From positions 91,436,401 through 91,500,400 of the forward strand of contig CM036162.1 in NCBI GenBank assembly GCA_020631735.1: a DNA stretch of 64,000 nucleotides, read 5' to 3'. This DNA comes from Saccharum officinarum. Taxonomy: Eukaryota > Streptophyta > Magnoliopsida > Poales > Poaceae. Position numbers and translations under genes: made by a program. The notes beneath the pieces are model-generated. The model did no database searches. It was given only the letters and a program-made list of their open reading frames with translations, and had not been told where the DNA came from. Of this stretch, positions 30,180 through 41,176 are shown one piece after another; position 1 is the stretch's first letter; the number at the start of each line of letters is the position of its first letter.

Positions 30180-30719
30180 TTCTCATAAAAAGATAATTTT
30201 TTGGGCATTTCTTGATGCAAAATCATCAAGGACATCTCTCTCAAGATTTCTCCGAGTCCTAGGATCAAAGACATCATGAATAGAAGCTTCTTGCACATCA
30301 TCATCAATTGAATTTTCAGGAACGAGCGCTAACTCGTTTGGCAGACATGCTCCATTGTGAGCGGCGCCACCTGGGTTCGATTCCAGCACCCACCGTATTT
30401 TCGTGCAGTGCATGGGAATGGGGCACTGTGCCTCGGTTCAAAAAAAATCAATTGAATTTTCAGGTTGAGAGAATGTTGTAAATTTTCATTCTCCGTAGCA
30501 TCGTCATTGGCATCAACTTGTTCACTCAAATTATCATTAACTTGTTGCTGCCCTTGTTCTTCAATATCAAGTGCATCTACAGGATTATCATCAGGCACAA
30601 TAATGCTTGAAGCTAAAACAAACTTATGTATAACACCTTTTTAGGATTCAACAAATTGATCTTCTAGTTTTTTTTCGTTTTCTTTTCCGAGCCCCCCACA
30701 AATGTTTCTTAGGTAACAT
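30180..30719 (-). pseudogene. hAT transposase N-terminal fragment, copy 2
   Basis: Same broken reading as copy 1, starting at ATG 30719. It has an extra base near 30677 that shifts the frame, the same TAA after the QFVES segment and the same SINE. The sequence beyond, to about 31140, may be the former 5' untranslated part of this hAT element. Confidence 0.6.
30321..30447 (+). mobile_element. tRNA-derived SINE, copy 2
   Basis: Same SINE and same 17-bp target duplication (30304-30320 and 30448-30464) as at 14603-14730. It therefore arose by duplication of the whole segment and not by a second insertion. Its B-box carries one change (GGGTTCGATTCC). Confidence 0.8.
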
Positions 30720-30740
30720 TCTGAAATTCTAACACCTAAA

Positions 30741-31880
30741 TTAAAAGAAAAACACGACTATACGAGACTATGAATACCGAGTACTAGAAGTCTAAAATAC
30801 CATAAAATAATCAATTTGGATTAAAAAATTATCAAGAAAAAATATCACCTAGCCCTTAGGGCCTGATCGGCTGATGCCTAATGAACTGACGAAGACTGAA
30901 GTGATGATCGGCTGATCGCGTCATCGTCTCGTCGAGTCGAGCCTGGAGTCCTCAGCCCTGATCGCCGGCTTGCCGTCGGCGTGCGTCGTTTCCGTGTCCC
31001 GGCGGCGGCGTGCGTCTCTTCGGCTGCTTGCGTTGCGTACTCGATTGCGGGAACAAGCCAGAAAGACCTCTCTGAACTATACGGCTGCCGGGCTGGGGGT
31101 CTGTATACCTCATACCTAGGCTTGGCCCCTCCCCGTGCACCTCTGCAGGGACGACATTGATTCCATCTAGTGACTATATGTTTAGATTTGGCATACTAAA
31201 AAGGGACGACATGGATACATGCGTCATTTGAGTATTTTCTTAAGTTATTTTAAAAGCTTTAGAATACGCTATATTACATGACAAATGTGATATTTCTGAA
31301 AGTTCAATCAATCTATTATCAAGCAAATTGATCTGATAAGTAATTTGTTAAGCCTAAATCATCATTATTAGTCTAATATAAGACCACGAGTGGTTTCTAA
31401 GATTCAAACAAACGCATACGTGCCAGGCACTGCTTAAATAGTGAGGAATCCACCGCGTTTCTACGGTTTTCATCCAACAACAAGAGACTAATAAAAAAAG
31501 AATTTTTTTCGCTTAGCTAGCAAATGGAATAAAATGATTGGAGAAACTCAAGATATATATGGTGACATGTAGTCTGAGTCATTGGACGAGATGACAGAGT
31601 CATAGGCCAAGGCACGGGGCTGAGGGCTTGTCCTTGCGCCGTGGCACGAGGGCTTCACCGAATCGCCACTTGCAGGCTCACACCTTGTGCGTTGTGACTG
31701 GATCTAGAGTTTGGCTCAAATGAATTTGAGGACATGGGGAAGTTAAATATAGCTGTTATCGTTGCTTATCGCCGAGCCACTTGATAGACACTAATTCTCT
31801 TACGAAACTATTATTCCAAAAAATACCTGGAGGGATTCAAATGGATTAGTTTTTTTTGTTATATAAACAATAATGATTAG
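30741..31880. other. No gene recognised
   Basis: Contains a GC-rich 30900-31150 part with repeated GATCGGCTGA words and AT-rich remainder. No coding region is supported. Confidence 0.35.
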
Positions 31881-33560
31881 ACCTGAGCGTCTGTCCGTTG
31901 AACAGACCAACCTGTTCGCCCGCATCGTGCGCCGCACGCCTCCGCCCCACTTTGCCTCGCTGTTCCTTCTACTAGATCCATTGCGTGGTGAGAGATCCTT
32001 CTACTAGAGCCCATGGCCACGAAGGGGTCTCCGCCGGTCTCATGGTAGGCAGAGTTGATCGGTCAATGGTGACGATGGCCTGAATGCCTCCGGTGAACTC
32101 CACACGCCGGCGAGCCTCTATTTCGTAAGCAAGTAGATGTTGAACTTGAAAGCGCATGTTGCAAACGTCTGTTTCAAGTGTTGCATATGTTTTAGAGGTA
32201 TGTTGCAAGTGTTTCATATGGATGTTGCAAAAGTAGACCAGGATGTTGCATATGTTGTAACAGTTGTACACGTATGTTACAAATGTCTGTTCCTAGTGTT
32301 TCATCTGTTTTTTCAGACATACGTTGCAATAGTGTTTATCTGTATGTTGCATATATTTCATATATATGTTGTAAGTGTTTTATCTGGATGTTGCATATAT
32401 TTGCAATGGTTTCAAGTGTTTTTCAAGTGTTTCAAATGCATATTTTAAGTGTTTCATCTGTCTTCATACGTACTCCCTCTGTCCCAATAAAAGCGTTGTT
32501 GGAGAGTTGGACACAGGTACCAATACTGACGGGAAAAGACCTTCCTACCCCTATGTCGAACCCAATCCCCACGCAGCAATAACATCTCGCATTCCTCCCT
32601 ATTTCCCGATCTAGATCCTGATGGCCGCGGTCCTTCAAGCTTCGCTCGTCTAGCCATGTGTGGCCACACACGGAGAAGGCAAGGAGGGCCACCGATGTAG
32701 AAGAAGAGGAGGGAGGACGCCAGATCTAAGCGGAGGGGAAGAGGAGGGGGGCGCTGGTTGTGGAGAAGGTTCATGCCAGGGCCGGTCGCTCCGCCACGGG
32801 CCGGCCACCACCTCCGCCTCGGCCGTGCCGGCCATGTTGGCCGTCTCCACCATTGCGCCGACTCGCAGCCCCAGCTTGACCCCACGCCATCTCCGCCTCC
32901 ATCTCCATGTCAGAGGCACCGCACGCTCCGCCTCAACGCCGAGCTGCTCCGGTCCTCATCTCCACCGTTGCGCCAGGTCGCACGCGCCAGCTCGGTGCTC
33001 CGGTCCCCGTCTACACCGTCGCGTCGTCCTCTCCGCCTCTGCCCGCGGTGCTGTGTGTGTGTGTTTAGCAGATGAGTGAGCGGAAGGTGAGAGGAGGTGA
33101 AGGGATAAGTCTGTGTTCTGCAGGCTATGGTGGAGAGTAGTAGTTGTGGGACCCACCCTAGAACGACACTTTCACTGGGACATCCGGTGAGCACTAGAAC
33201 GACATTTTTATTGGGACGGAGGGTATGTTACAAGTCTTGCATATAGTAGATTGGGTGTTGCATCTCCCTCCTCTGCATCCTTCTCACACTGCGGAGGGGC
33301 GCGACGGGGGCCGATGGAGGGGTCACGCCAGGAGATGACAGCGCGGACGCGAGTGCGCGCTCTCCCCTTCTCTGTTATGTGGGCAAGACAGAGATACCGC
33401 TTTGTTGTTCTGTTACTACGAGCAGCATGAGATCAGACTCCTGTTGGCGAACTGCGATGCCAGCGTATGGTTGGTTAAATCGTTTAATAATTGGCTAGTG
33501 GGAGCTGCGTCCTGCACGCCAGACGTTCGGACGTGTGCATCTCCCATATATAAATTTGAC
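31880..33560. mobile_element. Unclassified TE with ATGTTGC-rich subrepeats
   Basis: 32135-32465 is made of degenerate repeats of words like GATGTTGCATATGTTTCA and AAGTGTTTCATCTG. The flanks are GC-rich, with GAGCGTCTGTCCG on the left and CCAGACGTTCGGACG on the right. Such repeats are common in large grass DNA transposons, but terminal repeats could not be fixed. A 751-bp Stowaway-like element is inserted in it. Confidence 0.45.
32473..33223. mobile_element. Large Stowaway-like element, 751 bp
   Basis: Inverted ends CTCCCTCTGTCCCAATAAAA and TTTTTATTGGGACGGAGGG, with TA on both sides (32471-32472 and 33224-33225). It is GC-rich inside and longer than normal Stowaway MITEs. Open frames exist on both strands, but none resembles a mariner transposase. 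It may be a MITE that picked up host sequence. Confidence 0.8.
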
Positions 33561-33659
33561 TAAGATTAATTTTGTTTGACTTTTTGAAAAAGTAAGAGTT
33601 GTATTTTTTTCAGAACCGAGAGAGTACGCGCTACTTGCAAACATCACTTTGGGTTTGAA

Positions 33660-33735
33660 ACCGACAGTAGTAGTGTTTCGAGTGACACTTCGTTTGAAAC
33701 CCGACGAAGTGTCACTCGAAACACCACCTGTCGGT
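33660..33735. repeat. Short near-perfect hairpin, ~32-bp stem
   Basis: 33660-33693 pairs with 33704-33735 around a 10-base loop. The central part AGTGTTTCGAGTGACACTTCGT pairs perfectly, written here as positions 33672-33693. It lies about 650 bp upstream of the oxidoreductase start. Confidence 0.8.
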
Positions 33736-33880
33736 CGTTTTCCATGCCAAAACAACGAGTCGGCGGATGAAATGGGGGGAGGAACCAACCAACCAATTGG
33801 GCCTAGAAACAATATGACATATCCTAACATAGCCCAATCATACGATGTTCATTGGTCAGACAGATCAGCCCATCAATGTG

Positions 33881-33966
33881 TATGTGAGGGGAAAAAATAG
33901 ATTCGCTATAACTCGATCAATATGTATGTGAGGGGAAAAAAAAGATTCGCTATAACTCGAGTAATC
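33881..33966. repeat. Tandem duplication, period 44 bp
   Basis: TATGTGAGGGGAAAAAA and GATTCGCTATAACTCGA recur at 33881 and 33925. Confidence 0.8.
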
Positions 33967-34280
33967 TGGTTGACGAAGGTGGTTTGTTCAAACGCCGCAT
34001 GCCTGCCACGAGTCCACCGCGGGTATAGGCGACCGCACACCGTCGTCGGCAGGTTGACTTGTCTCTGCCTCCTGCCGCAAGGAAGCAGCCGCTACGCTTG
34101 CCAGCCGCGAGGCCGGCCGTCCGTGGCCACAAACCCGGAGGAACGAACGAGGGTGGAAGCCCGCTTTTGCACAACGGCAATGTGCCGCTGTATACCGCCA
34201 TGCGGTGCAGATCCGGGCCACGTCCTTCCGCCGCGCCGGTCAAAACAGGGCTGCTGCTGCCGCTGCGGGCCCTCGCGGCT

Positions 34281-34287
34281 TATAAAG
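34281..34287 (+). promoter_or_regulatory. TATA box of the oxidoreductase gene
   Basis: TATAAAG, 109 bp before the ATG, in GC-rich sequence. This is a normal plant core promoter distance. Confidence 0.6.
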
Positions 34288-34389
34288 AGCAGAGACCTTC
34301 TGTAAGCCAGACTCACCCAAACCCCCCATTCTTAAAGTCCGGTGCCACCTCCTCCTTCATCTCCCTCCTCCTCAGTTCCTGGAACGGCC

Positions 34390-35784
34390 ATGGCTGCACC
34401 TTCCGGTACGATGCGCGCCGTGCAGTACGACAGATACGGCGGAGGAGCACAAGGGCTCAAGGTACACTAGTATATACTACTATTTTGATCGACGCTCATG
34501 ATCTGGTGTGTGTCCACTCTGCCATTGATCGATGATGCACGCTGTTCCGCATAATTTCAGCATGTGGAGGTGCAGATCCCGTCGCCGAAGAAAGGCGAGG
34601 TGCTCATCAGGATGGAGGCCACCAGCATCAACGTCGTCGACTGCAGGTTTAAGAACGGCATCGCGCGGCCCTTCATGCCCAGGAGGTTCCCGTTTATCTC
34701 TGGTAACATGAAGATCCAAGCTGCTGGCCTCTTCTCCCCCCTCTTGTTTGATCGATGGCCACTTCAGTTTTGACGTACCCAGTGCACAGGAGGACGGGAA
34801 AGGTTGCACAAACGAATAATCACCCACCATGCATGTTTCCTTTCTGGAGCAGGTTTCGATCTAGCAGGCGAAGTCGTGGCGTTGGGCGCAGGAGTGAGCA
34901 ACTTCAAACCAGGGGACAAGGTTATTGCCATCAACTTCCCGGTAAGATTGTGAGATCGTCGTGCTCGCAAACAATTTGCCTATAACATCCGATCGGTTCT
35001 GTTCCAAGTGTTTGAGTCGCTGCTTGAGTTCTACTAAGTACTAATGCACAACCAACGGCAATGGCAGAACGGCGGAGGGCTCGCTGAGTACGCGGTCGCC
35101 TCAGCGTCTCGTACAGTCGCAAGGCCGCCCGAGGTGTCGGCCGTCGAAGGCGTCTGCGTACCGATGGCCGCAGTCACCGCGCTCCTCGCGCTGCAGAGAG
35201 CCGGGGTCAGCCTGGACCCGGCCCACGCCTCTACTACTAAGCCAAAGAACGTGCTGGTCACCGCGGCCTCGGGCGCCGTCGGCCACTTCGCGGTGCAGCT
35301 CGCGAAGATGGGCGGCCACAACGTCACGGCCACCTGCGGCGCGCGCAACCTCGACCTGGTCCGGAGCCTCGGCGCCGACGAGGCGCTGGACTACAAGACC
35401 CCCGACGGCGCCAAGCTGCGGAGCCCTTCCGGCAGGGAGTACGACGCGGTGGTGCACTGCGCCACGGGGTTCCCCTGGTCCGTGTTCAGGCCCGTGCTCG
35501 CCGCCAAGGGCACGGTCGTGGACATCACGCCCGGGTTCGTGTCCGGCGTCACCGCGATCCTCCAGATGGTGACCTTCTCCAAGAAGAGGCTGGTGCCGCT
35601 CTTCGCGACGCCCAAGAAGGAGGACATGGAGTTGCTGCTGGGCATGCTGAAGCAGGGGAGGCTCAAGACGGTCATCGATTCCCGGCATCCGCTGGGCAGT
35701 GCTCACGAAGGCTGGGCCAAGAGCATGAGCGGCCACGCCACCGGCAAGGTCGTCATAGAAATCGGAGACGCGCAGCCAGAATAG
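34390..35784 (+). CDS. Quinone-oxidoreductase-like protein, zinc-independent MDR family
   Basis: Predicted NADPH-dependent reductase of quinones or reactive carbonyls, resembling plant chloroplast-envelope quinone oxidoreductase homologues. There are four exons: 34390-34461, 34561-34702, 34853-34941 and 35068-35784, all with GT-AG introns in phase. They encode 339 aa. The start is MAAPSGTMRAVQYDRYGG. The GroES-like N-terminal domain (about 8-130) includes LIRMEATSINVVDCR and GFDLAGEVV...KPGDKV. The nucleotide-binding motif VTAASGAVGHFAVQLAK is at about 165-181. Zinc-ligand residues of alcohol dehydrogenases are absent. There is no obvious cleavable transit peptide, which fits the non-canonical targeting known for the Arabidopsis homologue. 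Substrate and location are inferred. The frame is undamaged, so it is probably functional. Confidence 0.9.
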
Positions 35785-35899
35785 CGCAGCAATGTATGGA
35801 TATAAGGATCACCACATTCTATATTTGGTTGCTTGGGATTGATCTGTACTTGTTTTCTGTTCCATTCTAAATTCAGTTGTGCGTCTCATTCTATGTTAA

Positions 35900-36141
35900 G
35901 GCCCTGTTTAGTTCCACTTTATTTTGCCAAATTTTTCAAGATTTCCCGTCACATCAAATCTTTGGACGCATGCATGAAGCATTAAATATAGATAAAAATA
36001 AAACTAATTACACAGTTTAGACGAAATGGACGAGATGAATCTTTTAAGCCTAATTAGACCATAATTGAACACTATTTGCCAAATAACAACGAAAAGTGCT
36101 ACAGTATCATTTTGCCAAAATTTTGGTACCTAAACCGGCCC
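35900..36141. mobile_element. Tourist-like MITE with TAA target duplication
   Basis: Starts GGCCCTGTTTAGTTCC and ends GGTACCTAAACCGGCCC. TAA lies on each side (35897-35899 and 36142-36144). It is just downstream of the oxidoreductase gene. Confidence 0.8.
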
Positions 36142-36204
36142 TAAGTCAAGAGAGATTCATTAGTCCCAGGTTCAGTACGGAGTAGAAGCGACTGAAGAGA
36201 GACA

Positions 36205-37740
36205 CGATGACGGAGAAGTACAACTTCTCAAAAGCACCTAAAATTATTTTTCATAAAAGCGAATTGTTTTGCTTCGGCTCAACCAGAAACCTGAGTAAGG
36301 AATATATACAACTGTTTGGGTGTAAAGACAAAAGCTTCCCTCTCCGATACTTAGGTATTCCAATGCACTTTCACAAGCTGTCAAATAAGCATTGGAGCTC
36401 AGTTGAAGAGCGCTCCCAGAAAAAGCTCAGTAGTAACTCGGTGTTATCTAGCTCACCGATGTTCATGATGTTCTTTTTTTTTTGCTATTCCTAAAGGAGT
36501 ACTTAAAATGCTGCATTACTATCGGTCTAGGTTTTTCTGGGATTGCGACGACCCTAACAAGAAATATAGGCTTGCTAAATGCAGTATTCTTTTCAAGCCA
36601 AGATGTATGAGGGGTTCAGGGATCTTGAACCTAGAAGTTCAGAACTCTTGTTTACTCGGTGAGCGAACGAGGAAGGTTTTTGGCAAGATGTTTTGAAAAG
36701 GAAGTATGTGAAGGACAAATGTTCATCACAAGTAGTAAAGCGACCGGGGGGACTCCCATTTTTGGGCATGTGTTATGGATGTGAAGGATCTTTTGCTTCA
36801 AAATTGGAGATTCAAAGTCAATAGCGATAACCAAACTAGATTTTGGGAGGATATTTGGATTGACCAGAAACCTTTAAAACTAAGGTTCCTGGATCTATAC
36901 AGAATAGTGAGAACAAAATGTGTCACTGTAGCAGAAGTGCTAACTTCAACCCTTATCAACATTTCGTTTAGAAGGGCGATAGTTAGTGACAAGTTGAAGG
37001 AATGGCTTAGGCTGGTATCATTAGTATTGCCTACCACTTTAAATGATAGGACAAATTTATTTGGCTGTTAACGAAAAATAAAGTCTTCTCAACTCAAACT
37101 CTCTGTAGAGAGAACATGAAGAAAGAGAGAGTTTATGGGAAAGCTTTATTCTGCAAGGCACTGTGGTTTATAAAGAAGGGGTGATCCTTACAAAGGACAA
37201 TTTACTAAAGAGGGGTTGGAAAGAGGATACTAAGTGTAACTTTTGTGGTTTACAGGAATCTATGCAACACCTCTTTTTGATTGTCGCTTGGCTAGGTTAG
37301 TGTGGAATGTACTGTACATCGCTTTTAACTTTCGACTACCTAAATATATTGTTCACATGTTTAGATCTTGGATAAGGAGCTTTGCCCCAAGTTTGAGAAA
37401 CCAAATCATAGTGGGGTTGGCAGTAGTGTGTTGGGTTATGTGGTTGAATAGAAATGACACAGTGGTCAAAATAAAAACACTAACTCCTTCTTACAAGTAA
37501 TTTTCAGGAAGGCATACTGAATCAGGCATTGGTCCCTGTTATCTAAAGAGGAAGTCAGAAGGGCTTTGAAGGAAGGTTGTAGGCGTTTTGAAGTGTTGAT
37601 GTTACAAGTTTTTGGAGAGAAGGGATGGAGAAACCAAAGAAGGATGGAAAACTAAGCTTCTTAGGTGAAGTTTGTTGTTAAGTGTGGTTTGGTCATTTGG
37701 GTTGATTTCTATTTAATACTTTCCACTTAGTGGAACTTGG
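36205..37740 (+). pseudogene. LINE (L1-like) 3' remnant, RT C-terminus plus zf-RVT
   Basis: Broken plus-strand reading of a plant L1-type ORF2 end. Segments are 36207-36494 (FHKSELFCFGS, FPLRYLGIPMHFHKLSNK, LSSSPMFM), 36508-36696 (YYRSRFFWDCDD, KYRLAKC), 36775-37071 (NQTRFWEDIWIDQKPL) and about 37100-37500. The last part carries the zf-RVT motif CNFCGLQESMQHLF. At least three frameshifts and stops separate them, and the catalytic RT core is missing, as in a 5'-truncated LINE. No clear A-tail was found at the 3' end. Confidence 0.75.
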
Positions 37741-37825
37741 TCTAAGTATTGGGTTCGTATTGAACGGTTATACTCATCCAATTGTGAATGGGGAGGTCAG
37801 AATGATTTTTATTCCTTAACCTGAA

Positions 37826-37945
37826 AAAAATGATAATGGAGATGGGCCAGCGTGCCCCACAACACGCGGAGCACGATCTTGAGCGACTCGGCCCCCTCCG
37901 CTCGTAGCAGCTCCATAGACCATCATGGCGAGGTGATGTCATCCA
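37826..37945 (-). pseudogene. GH17 glucanase gene fragment
   Basis: About 115 bp matching the exon-2 start of the glucanase gene (4735-4862), same strand. Shared words include GGAGATGGGCCAGCG versus GGAGACGGGCCAGCG and CGGAGCACG. Translated, it reads SMELLRAEGAESLKI where the gene has SVELLRAAGAGSVKI. An internal deletion removes the YDANPG part, and the fragment ends on both sides without the rest of the gene. Confidence 0.7.
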
Positions 37946-38265
37946 TGAAATCTTTTTGATTGAGTGATAAAACAAGTTGAAGTCATTTGTATTACTGTCT
38001 TCGTTTTAAATTCTAGTTGTATGTTTGTCCTTTTTTTTAAAACTTTGCAGATTTGCCCTATTTTTTTAACTTTGTAGATTTACCCCTATTTTTTTTAATC
38101 TGAAGCTTCTGATTGCCCGTATTCCATGAAGGACACTTAAACGGTGAGACACAAACGCAATAGGATTTTTTTTTGTTTACGTACTTGTTGCGGATATATT
38201 TTGGACGAAAGACATCACAAATTTTGTGTTAATGTCCAAATGTAATATTTTGCAAGCATCAACGG
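37946..38265. other. No feature recognised
   Basis: T-rich sequence with repeats of TTTTTTAA-CTTTG(C/T)AGATT(T). No gene. Confidence 0.35.
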
Positions 38266-39105
38266 TGTAATACCCCAGTGTTACGCAAGCATTTAGGCAC
38301 TGCAAATCATACATAGTATGCATCATCAAGCATCATAATCATATATGCCTAATCGTGTTAAATAATAACTAAAATAGTGCTTTGAAACATATGAAACATG
38401 CTTGTGAAACATGAATGTTGCATACACTTGTTTAGAGTTATTTTTCCCTAATTATGCTTGTTAGGTTAATAAAACATGTTTGGCTATAATTGTAAATCAT
38501 CTAGCATTATTTATCATAATTTTTGGAGCAAGTTTGGTATTCAAAATGTCCCCAAATTTTGCTTTTAAAAATATTCTAAAAAAATGAGGTTTGATTTAAA
38601 AATGGACTTTGAATCTTTAGTTCAAAATCTGTTTAGAATTTCAAAATGTGCCCTAAAGCAAAGTTGTAGAGGATTAAATTCTAAGCAACTTTTATTTTTG
38701 GACCATTTGCAGAAAAGGTCATTTTCTTGCTCAAAATGGGATTTGAAAACTATTATTTGAAATGGTTTGAAAATGGAAATTGGAAAAACCTTTTTTGCAC
38801 TTAACGGGCGCCGCCTCCTATCTGGCCCGCTGGCGAAAGCCGGCCCGACCCATCTTAGCGCACGCACGCGCCCGTGGTCCAGTGGACCGGGTGCACGTCG
38901 CTCGCCCCGCTGCTTCCGTGCGCCGTTGCCCAATCACACGGACGCGCTCGCCGCGTGGACGCAGCGCACCGGTGACAGCGGGCGGTGGCTAGCCAGCCGT
39001 TCGGAGGCGTCGCACCATGTCGGGATGGCATCTAGGTACGTCCCTGGCCTCGCCATAACGCCGTGCCCGGCCCTGCTCCCCTCCTTGCTCGCGCGCTCAC
39101 TCTCT
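38266..39105 (+). repeat. Gypsy (Tekay/Del-like) long LTR, left part
   Basis: Starts TGTAATACCCCAGTG, the usual start of such LTRs, AT-rich first and then strongly GC-rich. It is interrupted at 39105/39106 by the Copia insertion and resumes at 49874. Confidence 0.65.
39101..39105. repeat. Target duplication TCTCT, left
   Basis: Five bases directly before the Copia LTR. They are repeated exactly at 49869-49873. Confidence 0.95.
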
Positions 39106-41162
39106 TGAAAGGTCTTGATGGCTAGAGGGGGGGTGAATAGCCTTTTAAAACTTTCTACAAAGACAAGCTAAACAAGTTTATTAATATAACAACTAGCGAG
39201 ATGCGAGTTTTGCTTAGCCTACGGGGTGTTTGCAAGCCACCTATCCAATTCACAATTCTAGTATTTGCACTCAACCGCACAAGTCAAACCGAGAAGGTAA
39301 CTACAACTACAACTAGCAAGCTACACAAGGGAGCTACTAAAGCAAAGCTAACTAGCTAGCAAAGATAACTAAGAAAGTAATGCGGAGTTGAGTTAGGAGG
39401 GTATCACCGAGGGGCGAAGTATTGAGCCAACCAATTAATATGATCAAGAGATGAATACCAAGATAATCGAACACCGGGATCAATCAATCACAATATGAAA
39501 GTGATGACACAAAGATTTATCCCGAGGTTCACGTGCTTGCCGGCACGCTAGTCCCCGTTGTGTCCCTCTTCACCACGTGGTTCGGTGGCTAATCGGTCAC
39601 ACACCGAGCCTCTCAAAAGGCGCCACAAGAACCTACCAAATGGCAAAAGGTTGCAATGACACGAGCAATATACTAATGTTGCCTTTGGCGCTTCGCCGAG
39701 GTAGGCACAAACCCCTCACAATCACCGGAGGTGGCCAAGATACAATCACCAACTCTTGCCAACACCTCCAAGCTGCTCCAAGCCGTCTAGGTGGCGGCAA
39801 CCACCAAGAGAAACAAGAATCCCGCAGCAAATCAACCACCAAGTGCCAACTAGATGCTATCTCACAATGCAAATGCACTTGGATCACTCAATCTCACTTC
39901 GAATATGCAAAGAAGCAAGAGAGATGAGTGGGAGGGGAGTTGCTTAGCTCAAAGTGCTCACAAGTATGTCAAATGTTCGAGAGAGAGAGCCTTGAGCCGG
40001 CCAACGAGTATATATAGACGTACCCCTTCGAATATAGCCGTTAGAAACTTAAACAGCCGAAATCGCGCTGACCGGACGCGCTGGTCCAACTGACCGGACG
40101 CGCCGGTCGCCCAACGGCTAACTCGTGAAGTACTGACCGGACGCACTGGTCCAAACGACCGGACGCGCCGGTCGCGCAACGGCTAACTGCGAAGTAACGA
40201 CCGGACGCGCTCATCGCGCAGACCGGACGCGCTGGAAACGACCGGACGCGCTGGTCCCGCGAATGACCGGACGCGCTGGTCGCCTGAGCAGCGCTCAACG
40301 AAACAACGATCGGACGCGCTGAAAAAACATGACCGGACACGACAGTGCCAGCGTCCGGTTAGAGTCTAGTAAGCTCCCTGAACGACCGGACGCGTCCGAT
40401 CATGTGTGACCGGACGCGCCTCGCGTCCGATCGTACTCAGTTTCCTCTGGACACCTGACCGGACGCGCCGGTCCCGCGAGTGACCGGACGCGCCGGTTGC
40501 AAACTCTAGCACCCGCGCGCCTGACAACTGACCAGACGCGTCCGGTCATTCCATGACCGCGTCCGGTGCAGCGTCCGGTCACCTCTGTGACCTCCGTTCG
40601 CATCCGTTTCTTTTCTGACTTACGGCGTAGTGGAAAAATAGGCATTTCATTTCCCTGAAATCGCCTGAATCCCGCGCTCGCACGCTCGGCGGGAGGGAGA
40701 AAGGAACCCAAACCCTTCTCTACCGCTCAAACTCCGCTGCCTTCGCAAACGTGCTAACACCACCAAGTGATCTCGTCATGTGTGAGTGTGTTAGCATTTT
40801 CACAATCATTTTTCGAGGCGATATTAGTTCTATCCAAATGCATATGATCATGAAATGCACACCTAGAGGCACTTAGGAGTTCAATAGCCGCGTCATTCCC
40901 CTCTTTATAGTACGGCTATCTATCCTATAATGTAACCACACCCACTAGGTGTCTTGGTTACTAAAACACAACCCTTAAGCATATACCTTTGCCTTGATCA
41001 CATAGGGTTGCGCCCAAATCCAAGTGTGGCCATCATGATCACCATGTCCATCTTGCCACCAACCTTGGAATGTACTAATCCTCATATGCTACATACAACT
41101 TAGGCATAGGATCAGTACTTAGGCATTGTCACTAATTACCAACACCAAACATAGGACTTTCA
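39106..41162 (-). repeat. 3' LTR of Copia B
   Basis: TGAAAG...CTTTCA ends, 2057 bp. It has a TATA box at 40009-40016 and a GACCGGACGCG array at about 40070-40590. It provides the polyadenylation region for the element's transcript. Confidence 0.95.
40070..40590. repeat. GACCGGACGCG array, 3' LTR
   Basis: About 20 imperfect copies of (GA)CCGGACGCG or its complement, many followed by CTGGTC or CCGGTC so that palindromes such as GACCGGACGCGCCGGTC form. It is extremely CpG-rich. Confidence 0.9.
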
Positions 41163-41176
41163 ATCTCCCCCTTGTT
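41163..41176 (-). promoter_or_regulatory. Polypurine tract of Copia B
   Basis: On the minus strand CAAGGGGGAGATT abuts the 3' LTR. Confidence 0.85.

Larger units (their letters stand above)
29868..30740. repeat. Duplicated segment, copy 2
   Basis: Near-identical to 14150-15018, including the Stowaway fragment, hAT pseudogene and SINE. Its left end is at the N gap. At the right it continues into sequence absent from copy 1. Confidence 0.85.

Noticed and set aside
32454..32885. 143-codon minus-strand frame in the Stowaway-like element
   Set aside because: No transposase motif, and it competes with equal-length frames on the opposite strand.
35101..35736. 211-codon minus-strand open frame in the oxidoreductase last exon
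   Set aside because: Antisense shadow of a GC-rich exon with no recognisable domain.
40070..40590. CRISPR-like array of short repeats
   Set aside because: The repeats are degenerate, in both orientations and unevenly spaced, lie inside a eukaryotic LTR and have no cas genes nearby.
40041..40711. Repetitive Arg/Ser/Gly-rich open frames on the minus strand of the Copia LTR (also 48664-49417 and 60280-60834)
   Set aside because: They translate the GACCGGACGCG array itself (repeating RPVS/SGASGR patterns). The region is promoter-proximal U3, not coding.
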